Source: Opitutia bacterium (lineage in GTDB: Bacteria > Verrucomicrobiota > Verrucomicrobiia > Opitutales > Opitutaceae). Taken from it: 48,748 bases of DNA. Below are positions 8,844 through 17,812 of this stretch, one piece after another. Position numbers and translations under genes: made by a program. Every line of letters starts with the position of its first letter. The first letter of the stretch is position 1. The notes beneath the pieces are model-generated. The model saw only the letters and a program-made list of their open reading frames with translations, was not told the DNA's origin and did no database searches. The stretch spans positions 1 through 48,748 of the forward strand of contig CANGCX010000011.1 of assembly GCA_947452315.1 (NCBI GenBank). Reading direction: 5' to 3'.

Positions 8844-10496
8844 TTACTGGCGCAACATTTGTTCGCGGCGCGCCTTGAACTCATTACCAGGTTTCCATTC
8901 TGGCCATTGCGGGTCCCTGGCAATACGACGCCCGACTTCGAGTAAAAACGCTCCGTCTTGCGCGGCGCCTTCAAATGTCCAATCGGGACGAACTTCGTCG
9001 CTGACTTTATGGTAGTCGTTGGCCGTGTATGCATCAGCGATTTTTTGGCCGTAATCAGCGGGCTGGCCTAGGTAGGCGCGACCAGATTTGGGATAGTAGG
9101 CAGGGACCCCCACTTTCGCGAATTCGAAGTGGTCGCTGCGGTAATAACCGCCTTTTTCAGAGGCGGGATCAGGTAGTACAGTTCGGCCCTGTGCTTGGGC
9201 GACGCTCACGCCGAGGTCATCGATCGACGATGCGCCATTACCCACGACCACGATATCAGAGGTAGGGCCATGGGCGTTGGCGCCATCGATGTTGATATTG
9301 GCGAGCGTTTTACTAAGTGGGTATAGTGGAACGCGGCCGTAGTATTGTGAGCCGAGTAGGCCTTTTTCTTCCCCGGTCACAGATAAGAATAGAATGCTGC
9401 GGCCTGGTTTTTCAGGGGCGGGAAGTGAGTTGAAGGCTTGCGCGATCTCAACGAGTAAGGCGGTGCCGGAGGCGTTGTCGTGGGCGCCGTTGTAAATTTG
9501 GTCGCCGGTGAGTTTCGGGTCGCGACCGAGGTGGTCCCAGTGAGCCGAGTAGACGATGTATTCGTGGCGGTGCTTCGGATCTGAGCCGGGTAGTAGGGCG
9601 GCGACGTTTTTGGAACCGACGTCTCGCGTGGTGTTCGCGACTGCAAAGGAAGCCTGAGCTTTGAATGCGACGGGCTTGAATTCGCTGGTGGCTGCGGCGG
9701 CTTTGAGCGCCGAAAAATCTTGGCCGGCGGCGCTGAAAATTTGCTTTGTGAAATCCAATGTGAGCCAAGCTTCGACAGCAACGCGGGAAGCGTTGGCATC
9801 AGGCGTTCGTAGATCGAAATTTTCTCGGCCCCAGCTACCAGCGACTACGGCGAAGGGATAGCCGGCAGGGCCCGTCTCATGGACGATCAGGCACGCGGCG
9901 GCGCCTTTAGCTGAGGCGATCTCGTATTTGTAAGTCCAACGACCGTAGTACGTCATCGCTTTGCCACCGAAAACTTTCGGGTCGAGTTGTCCAGTCGCAG
10001 GATCGGTCACGGGCGGATCGTTAATGAGCATGACGACGGTTTTGCCTCTAACATCGAGACCCTTGTAGTCGTCCCATCCAAACTCAGGTGCGACGATCCC
10101 GTAGCCTACGAAAACAATATCACTGGCATTTACGTCGATTCGCGACGTGACGCGTTTGGAAAGCGCGACGTAGTCGATGAGATGCGTGGGTTTGAACGTC
10201 TGACCGCCGGCGGTAAAGGTGGCGGTGGGTTGCGAAGTGATGCCGATCATGGGCACGTTTTGTACGTAGGTCCCATTGGGGTTGCCGGGGGCTAGACCGA
10301 TTTTTTTGAATTCCTCCACGAGATAAGCTACAGTTTTTTCTTCTCCGGGAGAAGCGGGCGCACGGCCCTCGAATTCATCGGAGGCGAGGACTTTGACGCG
10401 CCTGAGTATGCTATCTGCGGAGAGCGTCGGTGACGTGGCTGCGGCGAGCGAGACGGTGCCTATGGCGACCGCGAAAAGCAGGGTTAAGAAACGCAT
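8844..10496 (-). CDS. Secreted M28-family zinc metallopeptidase with PA domain
   Basis: Aminopeptidase-like exoenzyme, about 550 residues. The start at 10496 is preferred over the upstream 10577 start because [20 protein letters not shown] is a good signal peptide. The first half contains a protease-associated (PA) insertion with [17 protein letters not shown]. The catalytic M28 domain follows with the expected zinc and catalytic residues: AHWDHLG near residue 320, GAHDNASG near 339, [10 protein letters not shown] near 376 and [13 protein letters not shown] near 455. Such enzymes remove N-terminal amino acids from peptides in the periplasm or outside the cell. It lies between two OppA-type genes, which fits release and capture of peptides by one locus. 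It ends nine bases before oppA2. Confidence 0.93.
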   Translation of the reverse strand: MRFLTLLFAVAIGTVSLAAATSPTLSADSILRRVKVLASDEFEGRAPASPGEEKTVAYLVEEFKKIGLAPGNPNGTYVQNVPMIGITSQPTATFTAGGQTFKPTHLIDYVALSKRVTSRIDVNASDIVFVGYGIVAPEFGWDDYKGLDVRGKTVVMLINDPPVTDPATGQLDPKVFGGKAMTYYGRWTYKYEIASAKGAAACLIVHETGPAGYPFAVVAGSWGRENFDLRTPDANASRVAVEAWLTLDFTKQIFSAAGQDFSALKAAAATSEFKPVAFKAQASFAVANTTRDVGSKNVAALLPGSDPKHRHEYIVYSAHWDHLGRDPKLTGDQIYNGAHDNASGTALLVEIAQAFNSLPAPEKPGRSILFLSVTGEEKGLLGSQYYGRVPLYPLSKTLANINIDGANAHGPTSDIVVVGNGASSIDDLGVSVAQAQGRTVLPDPASEKGGYYRSDHFEFAKVGVPAYYPKSGRAYLGQPADYGQKIADAYTANDYHKVSDEVRPDWTFEGAAQDGAFLLEVGRRIARDPQWPEWKPGNEFKARREQMLRQ

Positions 10497-10554
10497 GCGT
10501 CGACGCTTTATCACGTGGGTTAAAATGGCAATCCTGCGGGTTTGAAATTGAGAA

Positions 10555-12159
10555 TCACGGTGCGACTGAAATCGCACTAAAATCTGGTGCCCATAATCCG
10601 TCTTCGCGCCAACCTTTCACTCGCGGCGAAAGGAGGAAGGTTTTTACATTAAAATAAAGTGGGCTCACAGCCGCGGCGGCGAGGAGTTGATTCTCGGCGG
10701 AAATAAAATCGGATCGAGCGAGAGCTGCGTCGAACGATGCTGAGCTCCAGCCGGGATAATTTTCGGCTGCGCCCGTCACAAAATCGCCCAGGAGGTTGGC
10801 CGCATCAGCGACGTCGGGGATCGCGTTGATTAACGCGACATCGTAGTCGCCGGTTGTTAGGGCCGCGAGATGGACTCGGGCTTCGCGCTGAGCGAGTGCA
10901 ATCTCAACGCCGAGATTTTCGCGCCACATGGCTTGAATGGCTTCGAGAACCGCCGGACTGGTCCAGAAAGAAAGTTCGAGGTGCGGGAAATTTTTGGCGT
11001 TGAGGCCGGCTGAGGCGAGGAGCGTACGGGCGGTGGCGGGGTCGTAGCGGTGGGATGCCGGTAATTCGTTGGAAGCATCTTCGGTTCGTAGTGCCGGAGG
11101 AATCATGCGGCCGGTCGCGGATTGGCCTCCTTGAAGAATTTTTTCGACAAGTTTCTCGCGATCAATCGCAAGCGCTAGCGCTTGACGCACGCGTGGATCG
11201 TTGAGGGGAGGGCGGCCGGTATTGAATGACAAATAACGCGTTTCTATAAGACGGGAGCGTTGCAGCTCGCCGGTGCGTTCGCCTTGGTAGGAGGCGATTT
11301 TTGAAGAGGGAACAGACATCGTCGCGTCGATCTGGCCGGCGCGATAAGCGCGCTCTTCGGCGTCGCCGCTGTCGAAGCGAATAAACTGGATTTCGTCGAG
11401 GCGGATCCGAGCGGCGTCACGCCATTTCGGGTTTTTACGAACGACGATACGTTGATCACCGCGCCATTCATTGAGCAGAAATGGGCCGTTACCAATAAAG
11501 TGCTCGGGGCGAGTCCAGCTGCGAGCGTGCTTAGTAATCACATCTACTCGCGCAGGTAACCATGGACCGCTGGCGACGAAGTAGGGAAAACGTGGATTCG
11601 GCTGCTCAAGGGTGATGACGAGCGTGCGCTCGTTGGGGGCGTGAAAGCCGACGGCGTTGAAATCGGTAAGCGTACCGGTGGCAAAAGCGCGGGCGTTTTT
11701 TACCAAGAAGAATGCATTGGCCTTGGGTGCCGCTGTGGCGGGCGTGAGGAGGCGTTGATAGGCGGCGATAAAGTGCGCGGCAGTGACGGACGTGCCGTCG
11801 GACCAGCGGGCGTTAGCGCGTAGATGAAAGGTGTAAATGAGCCCGTCGCTTGAGACTTCAAAACGCTCGGCTGCTCCGGGGCGCGGTGCGGAGGCATTCA
11901 CCCCAGGAACGAGCAGGCCTTCTAATAGCGTGCGCAGGGTGCCAAATTCATCTGGCAACGTAGTAGTCGCAGGATCGAGCGATGCAGGTTCGTTACGTTG
12001 GCTGACGCGTAAGATCTGGGCCGGCGCGCTCGGAGTGCTCGGCGCTTCGGGTTCTGCTTTACGAGTGCAAGCGGTCCAGCAAAAAGCCGCGAGCAGAAGG
12101 AAGACGACGCTGCCGAATCTGTGTTCGGCGAAAGCGGCACGGTTTGACGTTGTGGCCAT
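10555..12159 (-). CDS. oppA: OppA-like peptide-binding lipoprotein 3
   Basis: Third family-5 binding protein, about 534 residues from the ATG at 12159; the upstream ATG at 12177 adds six residues and is possible. The signal sequence ends in WTAC with Cys31, an imperfect but plausible lipobox. Family landmarks are [44 protein letters not shown] and [13 protein letters not shown]. It is the most divergent of the three paralogues by eye and shorter in the C-terminal lobe. The M28 peptidase gene starts 58 bases downstream on the same strand. A 145-residue hypothetical gene lies 52 bases upstream. Confidence 0.88.
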   Translation of the reverse strand: MATTSNRAAFAEHRFGSVVFLLLAAFCWTACTRKAEPEAPSTPSAPAQILRVSQRNEPASLDPATTTLPDEFGTLRTLLEGLLVPGVNASAPRPGAAERFEVSSDGLIYTFHLRANARWSDGTSVTAAHFIAAYQRLLTPATAAPKANAFFLVKNARAFATGTLTDFNAVGFHAPNERTLVITLEQPNPRFPYFVASGPWLPARVDVITKHARSWTRPEHFIGNGPFLLNEWRGDQRIVVRKNPKWRDAARIRLDEIQFIRFDSGDAEERAYRAGQIDATMSVPSSKIASYQGERTGELQRSRLIETRYLSFNTGRPPLNDPRVRQALALAIDREKLVEKILQGGQSATGRMIPPALRTEDASNELPASHRYDPATARTLLASAGLNAKNFPHLELSFWTSPAVLEAIQAMWRENLGVEIALAQREARVHLAALTTGDYDVALINAIPDVADAANLLGDFVTGAAENYPGWSSASFDAALARSDFISAENQLLAAAAVSPLYFNVKTFLLSPRVKGWREDGLWAPDFSAISVAP

Positions 12160-12211
12160 GGGAGCGGGGCGGAGCAAAGACCGACGCGTTCTTACTGGCG
12201 GGACGCGTCGT

Positions 12212-12649
12212 TTACTCCTTGGGGATTTGGTTGTCGGTTTTGAGCACGAGCACAGGCACTTTAGATTTTACCCATACCTCGGCTTCTTTAAAAAACTTGG
12301 CTGGAACGTTTTCGAGGGCTTCACCGACTGTCTTGGCTGGATAAAGGCGCCCTTTTTTAGAGGCGTTGTAATCGTAGGCGCCGCGAAAGATACGGTCTTG
12401 GGTGGTGGCGACACTTTCGTCCTCAGGAATCTGAAGGACCCAGGCGACGAAATCGTGCTTGGGGAGGCGGTTGTCGGGATCGCTGGCTAGGACTACGAAT
12501 TGTTTTTTAACCGCAGGTGGTTTGTCGCCGTCTGGACCCTCGGGTTGGGCGGCGAGGTTCATCTCCTCAATGACTTGGCGGAGGAGCTTGGGGTCGAGTT
12601 GGTTCTTCTTGAGGATCTCGGCTACGAGGTTGACGTCGATTTTCGGCAT
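12212..12649 (-). CDS. Conserved-looking hypothetical protein, 145 residues
   Basis: Not recognised. The start at 12649 (MPKIDVNLVAEILKKNQLD) gives a soluble protein; the open frame extends upstream, but that part is antisense to the NUDIX gene. The first 40 residues look like a short helical bundle (LDPKLLRQVIEEMNLA). A charged Pro/Gly linker follows (PEGPDGDKPPAVKK), then a mixed alpha/beta part with QFVVLASDPDNRLPKHDFVAWVLQ, a sentence-like pattern also seen in proteins that modify or present cargo but not diagnostic. No signal peptide, membrane helix or metal motif is visible. It is divergent from the NUDIX gene and lies 52 bases upstream of oppA3 on the same strand. Confidence 0.72.
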   Translation of the reverse strand: MPKIDVNLVAEILKKNQLDPKLLRQVIEEMNLAAQPEGPDGDKPPAVKKQFVVLASDPDNRLPKHDFVAWVLQIPEDESVATTQDRIFRGAYDYNASKKGRLYPAKTVGEALENVPAKFFKEAEVWVKSKVPVLVLKTDNQIPKE

Positions 12650-12754
12650 AGGGAAAGGCTTAAGAGGAATAAGTGCATACGATCGCGCCATAATGTAAAG
12701 GTCGGCGGCGTTGCGGGGTTGCGTTGGAGGCGTAGAGCCGGCGTGAATCGGGAT

Positions 12755-13276
12755 ATGCAGAGCGAAGAATTTTTCGATATCGTGGATAGTAACGACGTTG
12801 TGGTCGGCCGAGCGTTGCGAAGCGAAGTGCACGCGCGAGGGTTTTGGCACCGCGCAGTACACGTATTAGTGTTCAATGCTGCTGGGCAGACGTTTTTGCA
12901 GAAACGCTCCATGAGCAAAGATATGTCACCGGGTTGCTGGGATGCTGCGTGCTCTGGGCACCTCGATAGCGGGGAAGATTACGATATGGCGGCTGCGCGC
13001 GAGTTGGGCGAGGAAATCGGCGTGGTTGTAAGAGCTGAAGAATTGATGCGCTGGCAACGCGTCGAGGCCTGTGCGCGCACGGGCTGGGAATTTCTTTGGG
13101 TATACCGTTTGCGGCATGAGGGTCCGTTCGTATTGCACCCAGAGGAAATTGAGCGCGGACAATGGATCGAACCGGCGGCGTTGACGGCTTGGATGACGGA
13201 AAAACCAGCGGAATTTACACCGGCGTTTCGCCTGATCTGGGAGCGCGTCGCTACTGAGTTTACGGCGGGACGCTGA
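12755..13276 (+). CDS. NUDIX hydrolase, YfcD / isopentenyl-isomerase-like
   Basis: 173 residues from ATG 12755, chosen because the domain begins with MQSEEFFDIVDSNDVVVGRA, the usual opening of this NUDIX subgroup; the open frame upstream overlaps another gene. It carries DMSPGCWDAACSGHLDSGE and a full NUDIX box G-x5-E-x7-RELGEEIG, which binds the magnesium needed to cleave nucleoside-diphosphate-like substrates. The WD-x-x-x-x-GH arrangement resembles YfcD and the isopentenyl diphosphate isomerase fold, but the isomerase's own active-site cysteine motif is not evident, so hydrolase is the safer call. It faces the hypothetical gene at 13288-13587 tail to tail, 11 bases apart. Confidence 0.9.
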   Translation: MQSEEFFDIVDSNDVVVGRALRSEVHARGFWHRAVHVLVFNAAGQTFLQKRSMSKDMSPGCWDAACSGHLDSGEDYDMAAARELGEEIGVVVRAEELMRWQRVEACARTGWEFLWVYRLRHEGPFVLHPEEIERGQWIEPAALTAWMTEKPAEFTPAFRLIWERVATEFTAGR

Positions 13277-13287
13277 GGGGCGTTTTG

Positions 13288-13587
13288 CTAGTTATATGAG
13301 GGGCCTAGGCCTGTCACGCGCTTGCCAGATATTTTACCTGAGCCGTCGTTTTGGCTGAGGTTTTTGATTTCCTCAAATTGTTTTTGCGTAATGAGCCGGC
13401 GCGGAACGCGACGCTCGGCTTCAGCTACGAGGCGTTCGCGGTCTTCTTCGGATGGCTCGTGCGGAATCCAAGACGTGTTGTGGCCTTGGTGCCGCGTCCA
13501 CTCGATGTTGCCCCCGTGGACGTCTACGTGAATCTGATATTTGCCTTCGATGGGATCTCGGTGCCACCAACCAAACGTGATACTCAT
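13288..13587 (-). CDS. Small hypothetical protein, 99 residues
   Basis: Not recognised. The protein starts MSITFGWWHRDPIEGKYQIH and has a beta-rich first half with HVDVHGG and WTRHQGHNTSW, followed by a charged helix (EEDRERLVAEAERRVPRRL) and a basic, Gly-rich tail. It could be a small DNA- or nucleotide-associated protein, but nothing proves this. Its ATG overlaps the stop of the metallophosphoesterase gene by four bases (13584-13587), so it is translated with that enzyme. This coupling is the main reason to accept it as a real gene. There is no signal peptide or membrane helix. Confidence 0.72.
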   Translation of the reverse strand: MSITFGWWHRDPIEGKYQIHVDVHGGNIEWTRHQGHNTSWIPHEPSEEDRERLVAEAERRVPRRLITQKQFEEIKNLSQNDGSGKISGKRVTGLGPSYN

Positions 13588-14432
13588 GCCGGCATTTTTG
13601 AGGAAGTGGGCTTTTGCGCGAGAGCAAATTCTACGATTACGGGTCCGGGTTCAAAATGTCCGGCCCGCGACACGATACGACGGACGCTGAGTTGAGTGCT
13701 GTTGATATCTACGGCAAGGGCGCCAAACGGGCGACTTAAGGAGCCAGTGTTGATGACCGTGAGGCCAGAGGCCGTCGTCCACACGCCGGGGCGGTGGGTG
13801 TGTCCGATGAGCATGAACCGAGCCGCGGGGCGGTGCATGGCTGCGATGGCGGCGGCGCGCTTGGGTGTCTCCTGCCAAGCGCGTAGGATACGTAGCGAGC
13901 GTTGGGGCGGCCAAAAGGTATCGGCAATGACTTGGAGCGTGTATTTAAACGGGTTTGGCTCGGCTTGGTGGCCTTGAGGTAAACCTAGGCAGGCGTCACG
14001 ATATATCGTGAGTCGTGGGTCGAGCAGGTGACGGCTTCTTTCGTCGAGGGCGGCTAGGTCGCGGTTGATGCGAGCGGTGAAGTACTCGGTGTCACGGCCC
14101 CATGGTACAACGTCTTCAAAAATGATGTCTCCATGGGTTACGAAGACATAATCACCCACTAGATCAAGGGAGTGATGGACTGAGATATCAGGGTCGTGGT
14201 TACCCGTGATATTAATGACTGCGGGTGCACAACTGCTGAAGTAGGCCAAGGTTTCCGCGCGGATGCGATCGGTTTGCTGGGGGTGCGAACTGGGGCGGGT
14301 GTCGAACGTGTCGCCGTTAAGAATCAGTTGGTCTATGCCCTCGAGCAGGGGATCTAGTTGGCTAAGTGAGCGGAGACGGCTGGCGCGATCGCCGTAATGA
14401 AGGTCAGATAAAATGCGGATTAGGCCGGGCAC
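13584..14432 (-). CDS. Calcineurin-like metallophosphoesterase
   Basis: Predicted cytoplasmic phosphoesterase of 282 residues. It has all five family blocks: LSDLHYGD near the N-terminus, LNGDTFD, TGNHDPDIS, THGDIIFED and GHTHRPGVW. These give the two-metal centre (Asp, His, Asn, His). The substrate is unknown; the family includes nucleotidases, phosphatases and UDP-diacylglucosamine pyrophosphatases. The open frame begins with GTG at 14432, giving MPGLIRILSD, which places the first metal motif where it belongs. There is no signal peptide. The stop overlaps the start of the 99-residue hypothetical downstream. Confidence 0.88.
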   Translation of the reverse strand: MPGLIRILSDLHYGDRASRLRSLSQLDPLLEGIDQLILNGDTFDTRPSSHPQQTDRIRAETLAYFSSCAPAVINITGNHDPDISVHHSLDLVGDYVFVTHGDIIFEDVVPWGRDTEYFTARINRDLAALDERSRHLLDPRLTIYRDACLGLPQGHQAEPNPFKYTLQVIADTFWPPQRSLRILRAWQETPKRAAAIAAMHRPAARFMLIGHTHRPGVWTTASGLTVINTGSLSRPFGALAVDINSTQLSVRRIVSRAGHFEPGPVIVEFALAQKPTSSKMPA

Positions 14433-14761
14433 GTGGGTGTGACGCGGAGGAAAGTGGCTGGCGCGAAGTGGGCAATGTTTTTACCCCTAGGCATAACCGG
14501 CTTTCGAGGGGGAGAGCGGGGGGAAGGCGCTTCGATTATCCAGCAGTGCTAGGTGGTGGGGGTAGAGAGGTTATTGTTGAGCACTTCATGCAGCAGGCAT
14601 AGAATTTCACTCAGCATCCGTGGCTTCAAGTCAGCGGGGTTTCTTGTCCGTTTTCTGTCCGATGATGGATTTCCCTCAGGTTCTTTTTTGCTAGTATTAT
14701 TGGCGGCTGAGGCAAAGTTTCGCGGCTTGCCAGGTTTTGGCGCGGAATCGAGGATGCGCTC
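14433..14761. other. 329-base intergenic region between divergent genes
   Basis: This stretch separates the minus-strand metallophosphoesterase from the plus-strand YhcH-type gene. The short open frames in it do not resemble proteins and overlap one another. It should hold both promoters; an AT-rich TATTAT lies at 14695-14700 but no good -35 element stands at the right distance. I see no tRNA, terminator or clear dyad. Confidence 0.6.
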
Positions 14762-15268
14762 ATGGCTCTAATCGGTTCCCTTGCCACGGTGCGCTCCCAG
14801 CTCGCCAGTTCGGAAAATTTCAACACTGCTTTCGCCTATGTCGAAGCGTGTCTGCGCCCCGGTTCGCCGGAACGCGCGTTGCTTGACGGCCTCGCCGCGG
14901 AGCAGATGCAGCGCGTGGAACTGGCGGGCGGAGTGTTTGCGTTGCCGCAAGCCTGCATGTCCCTGCCTGCGGGCGTGCCCTCGGTGCCGAAATGGGAATC
15001 GCACAAGGCCTACATCGATGTCCAAGCTGTGATTGTTGGCGACGAAGTGATGGAGGTTTCCGATGTCACCAAGCTGACCGTGAGCGAAGATCTGCGTCCG
15101 GCAAAAGACGTTTTGTTTTATCAACCTACGTCCGCGTTTTCCTCGTTGCGTGTAGCGGCGGGAGAAGTCGCGGTGTTTTATCCTATCGATGGACATCGTC
15201 CGCTCGTGGCGGCCGGAGCACCTATGTTGGTGCGCAAGGTCGTCGTGAAAGTGCCGGTCAAGGCGTGA
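14762..15268 (+). CDS. YhcH/YjgK/YiaL family (DUF386) protein
   Basis: 168 residues, the usual length. The family fold is a cupin-like beta barrel; members are found in sialic acid and uncommon-sugar catabolic operons and some bind metal. Landmarks are the WESHKAYIDVQ segment (family pattern E.H..YIDVQ), VSDVTKLTVSEDL, FYPIDGHRPLVAAG near the end and a closing KVVVKVPV. This start has the only reasonable Shine-Dalgarno-like element I found in the window (GAGGA eight bases before ATG). Its TGA overlaps the GTG start of rlmJ. Confidence 0.9.
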   Translation: MALIGSLATVRSQLASSENFNTAFAYVEACLRPGSPERALLDGLAAEQMQRVELAGGVFALPQACMSLPAGVPSVPKWESHKAYIDVQAVIVGDEVMEVSDVTKLTVSEDLRPAKDVLFYQPTSAFSSLRVAAGEVAVFYPIDGHRPLVAAGAPMLVRKVVVKVPVKA

Positions 15269-16134
15269 ACTACCGACACCATTATCACGCGGGAAATTTC
15301 GCCGACGTGATGAAGCATGTGCTGCTTGTGCAGCTTGTGCGCGCGCTTCAGAAAAAGGATAAAGGTTTTTTATGTCTGGATACGCATGCAGGCCGCGGCA
15401 GCTATGATCTTGCGGCGGCTGCGACCGGGGACACGCATGCTCGCACGCCCGAATGGCCTGAAGGCGTGGGCCGGTTGTGGACGCGCCTAGCGGCTGAGTT
15501 GCCGCCGGGCGTTGCGGAGTACGTGGAGCTAGCGCGCGCCTACGATCGACGTGAAGGGAATGCGACGCCCGAGCCGCGGTTTTACCCCGGATCGCCGTTG
15601 CTAGTAAGCTTTATCGCGCGAACGCAGGAGCGGTTGGTATTGTGCGAACGCCAGCCAGAGGAAGCTGCAGCTCTGAAGGAACGTTTTCAATTTACGCAAG
15701 GCGCCCAAGTCCGCGAGACGGATGGGTATGGTGCGGTGCGAGCCCTTTTGCCGCCCCTAGAGAAACGTGCGCTTGTGTTGATCGATCCGCCGTTTGAGGC
15801 GCAAAATGAATGGGCTCAAATCGTGGCCGCGGTGAAAGAAGGATTGCGCCGATTGCCGGGCGGCACGTTCGCTATTTGGTATCCGCTGACGGAGCGTGCG
15901 AAGGTAGATTTGTTTTTCGCTGAGCTGCGGCGTTTGGAGTTGCCGCCGACGTTGGCGGCCGAGCTTGTGGTTAATCCACCGGGTGCAAAGATGGTGGGCT
16001 GCGGCTTGGTCGTAGTAAATCCGCCGTGGAAATTTAATGACGAAGCGGCGACGACGGTGGAGTTTCTCGCACCGCTGCTCGCGCAAGGGTCCGGGGCGCG
16101 TGGCGATGTGCTCTGGCTCGTGCCGGAGCGTTGA
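15265..16134 (+). CDS. rlmJ: 23S rRNA (adenine-2030-N6)-methyltransferase RlmJ
   Basis: 289 residues; RlmJ in E. coli methylates A2030 of 23S rRNA using S-adenosylmethionine. It opens with the strong family signature MNYRHHYHAGNFADVMKH when GTG 15265 is taken as start, and this GTG overlaps the TGA of the preceding gene. The larger open frame starting at 14992 runs antisense-like through that gene and is not used. Further landmarks are CLDTHAGRGSYDL and the catalytic DPPFE (residues near 175), followed by GTFAIWYPL. The enzyme is best known in Proteobacteria. It ends 16 bases from the convergent GMC gene. Confidence 0.93.
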   Translation: MNYRHHYHAGNFADVMKHVLLVQLVRALQKKDKGFLCLDTHAGRGSYDLAAAATGDTHARTPEWPEGVGRLWTRLAAELPPGVAEYVELARAYDRREGNATPEPRFYPGSPLLVSFIARTQERLVLCERQPEEAAALKERFQFTQGAQVRETDGYGAVRALLPPLEKRALVLIDPPFEAQNEWAQIVAAVKEGLRRLPGGTFAIWYPLTERAKVDLFFAELRRLELPPTLAAELVVNPPGAKMVGCGLVVVNPPWKFNDEAATTVEFLAPLLAQGSGARGDVLWLVPER

Positions 16135-16150
16135 ACGAGCGCCTTGAGCG

Positions 16151-17812
16151 TTACGATTTTGCGGCGATCTTCGTGGCTGTACGGAAAGCGAGGGCCATGA
16201 TTGTCAGTGCGGGATTGAAGCCGCCGTTGGTCACGTTGAGGGAGCCATCAGTGACCCATAGATTGTCGTGACCGTGGACGCGACCGTAGGGATCGGTCAC
16301 GCCGTCGCGCGGATCGGCGGCGAGGCGTGCGGTGCCGGCTTGGTGTTGCGAGGCGGATAAACGCAGATCCATCGGTGAACTCCAGACGTGTTCGGCGCCG
16401 GCTGCACGGAGCCAATCTTCGGCGCGGGCGCGAATGTACTCGGCGGTTCGTATGGTCTCTGGATGCGTAGTGCCGCTCAAGCGCGCGACGGGCAGGCCGA
16501 AGTAATCGCGTATGTGGGCGTCCAGCGTGACGCGGGAATCAGGCGAAGGAATTTCTTGCACGGGCCCGCGCAGATCGATGCCGCGCAGGTAGAGTTCGCG
16601 CATGGCTTTTTTGTTGGCCAGGCCCCAGCGGGGAAGGTCGGGCGGAAGATGCGAGCGCCAGAAGATGATCGGGAGTTTGACGAAATCGTTGGCGAGCATG
16701 GCACCACCGATGATGCCGGGGTTGCCGTGGTTAAATTGTGTGGTGGCGATGCTGACGCCGGGGCCGAGGTTGGGATTTTCGAAACCGGCGGGAAGTAGAC
16801 CTGAAACTACCGGATAGTAATGGCCTTGGAGGTGACGTCCGACGTGGTCGCTGTGGTTACCTAGGCCAAGCGGGTGTTGAGCTGAAGCTGAAAGCAGGAG
16901 TAAACGCGCCGTTTCGATGGCTCCACCGGCGAGGATGATGGTAGCGGCGTGGACCTTGCGTCGTTCGGTTTGCGCGGAGTCAGGTGTAGTTGGAGCGAAA
17001 TATTCGACACCGTAGGCGCGGCCTGAAGCATCGGTGAGTACGCGGGCGACGTGAGCGCGAGTAATGAGCGTGCAACGTCCAGTGGCGAGCGCGCGGGGTA
17101 GGAGTGTATTATGGGAACCGTTGCGCGCATCGGTAGGGCAGGCGAATCCAATGCACTGGCGGCATTGGACGCAGGCGTTGCGGCCTAGATAGGGCTTGGT
17201 GTTGACGGCGAGGGGAGGGGTGAAGGCGTTCCAGCCTAGCTTAGCGGCGCCGCGAGCGAGCCAAGCGCCGGTTGGCGTGGCCGGCACCGGAGGTAATGGA
17301 AATGGGCGGTCTCGTGGTGCGTAGTCGGTGGCGGCGTGATCGCCTGCGACGCCGATCTCTTGTTCGGCGCGTTCGTAGAAAGGCGCGAGATCGGCGTAGC
17401 TGACCGGCCAGTCCGCGAGAGAACTACCGGTGGGTGTGCCGTAGCGCGAGGCCATACGGAAATCGTCGGGATGAAAGCGCCACGCTTGCATGCCCCAGAT
17501 GCGGGCACCGCCACCGACTGTCAGGGCGTTGTTGTGATAATCGGCTTCGTGTGGGAATACAGTGCGACTGCGGCCTTGGGGATCGACGAACACGCGCGGG
17601 TGACCGGTGGGATCGTAGGTGGTGTTGTCGCCGTAAAGCGAAAGGCGATGGTGGCGTAGGTGATCGCCCGGAATGTCTCGGTAACGTAGATCCCGGCCGC
17701 GCTCGAGGAGGAGCACGCGTTGGCCGGCTTCGGCAAGGACGCCTGCGGCGATGCCACCGCCTAGACCGGCGCCGATGATGATGACGTCGTATGTGGAAGC
17801 TGTGGCGCTCAT
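16151..17812 (-). CDS. FAD-dependent GMC oxidoreductase, large subunit of a sugar/gluconate dehydrogenase type
   Basis: 553 residues from ATG 17812, chosen because MSATASTYDVIIIGAGLGGG is the canonical start of the FAD-binding fold and overlaps the upstream stop by four bases. Signature pieces are GGGARIWGM (FAD loop), a cysteine cluster C214-x2-C217-x2-C220-x4-C225 (within CVQCRQCIGFACP), HQAGTARLAADP with the active-site His, and the C-terminal NPALTIMALAFRTA with the conserved Asn-Pro. In the bacterial FAD-glucose dehydrogenase, cysteines in this region bind an iron-sulphur cluster; the cluster here is inferred. It would oxidise a sugar or sugar acid. No signal peptide is present, and no cytochrome c subunit is adjacent. 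Confidence 0.9.
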   Translation of the reverse strand: MSATASTYDVIIIGAGLGGGIAAGVLAEAGQRVLLLERGRDLRYRDIPGDHLRHHRLSLYGDNTTYDPTGHPRVFVDPQGRSRTVFPHEADYHNNALTVGGGARIWGMQAWRFHPDDFRMASRYGTPTGSSLADWPVSYADLAPFYERAEQEIGVAGDHAATDYAPRDRPFPLPPVPATPTGAWLARGAAKLGWNAFTPPLAVNTKPYLGRNACVQCRQCIGFACPTDARNGSHNTLLPRALATGRCTLITRAHVARVLTDASGRAYGVEYFAPTTPDSAQTERRKVHAATIILAGGAIETARLLLLSASAQHPLGLGNHSDHVGRHLQGHYYPVVSGLLPAGFENPNLGPGVSIATTQFNHGNPGIIGGAMLANDFVKLPIIFWRSHLPPDLPRWGLANKKAMRELYLRGIDLRGPVQEIPSPDSRVTLDAHIRDYFGLPVARLSGTTHPETIRTAEYIRARAEDWLRAAGAEHVWSSPMDLRLSASQHQAGTARLAADPRDGVTDPYGRVHGHDNLWVTDGSLNVTNGGFNPALTIMALAFRTATKIAAKS

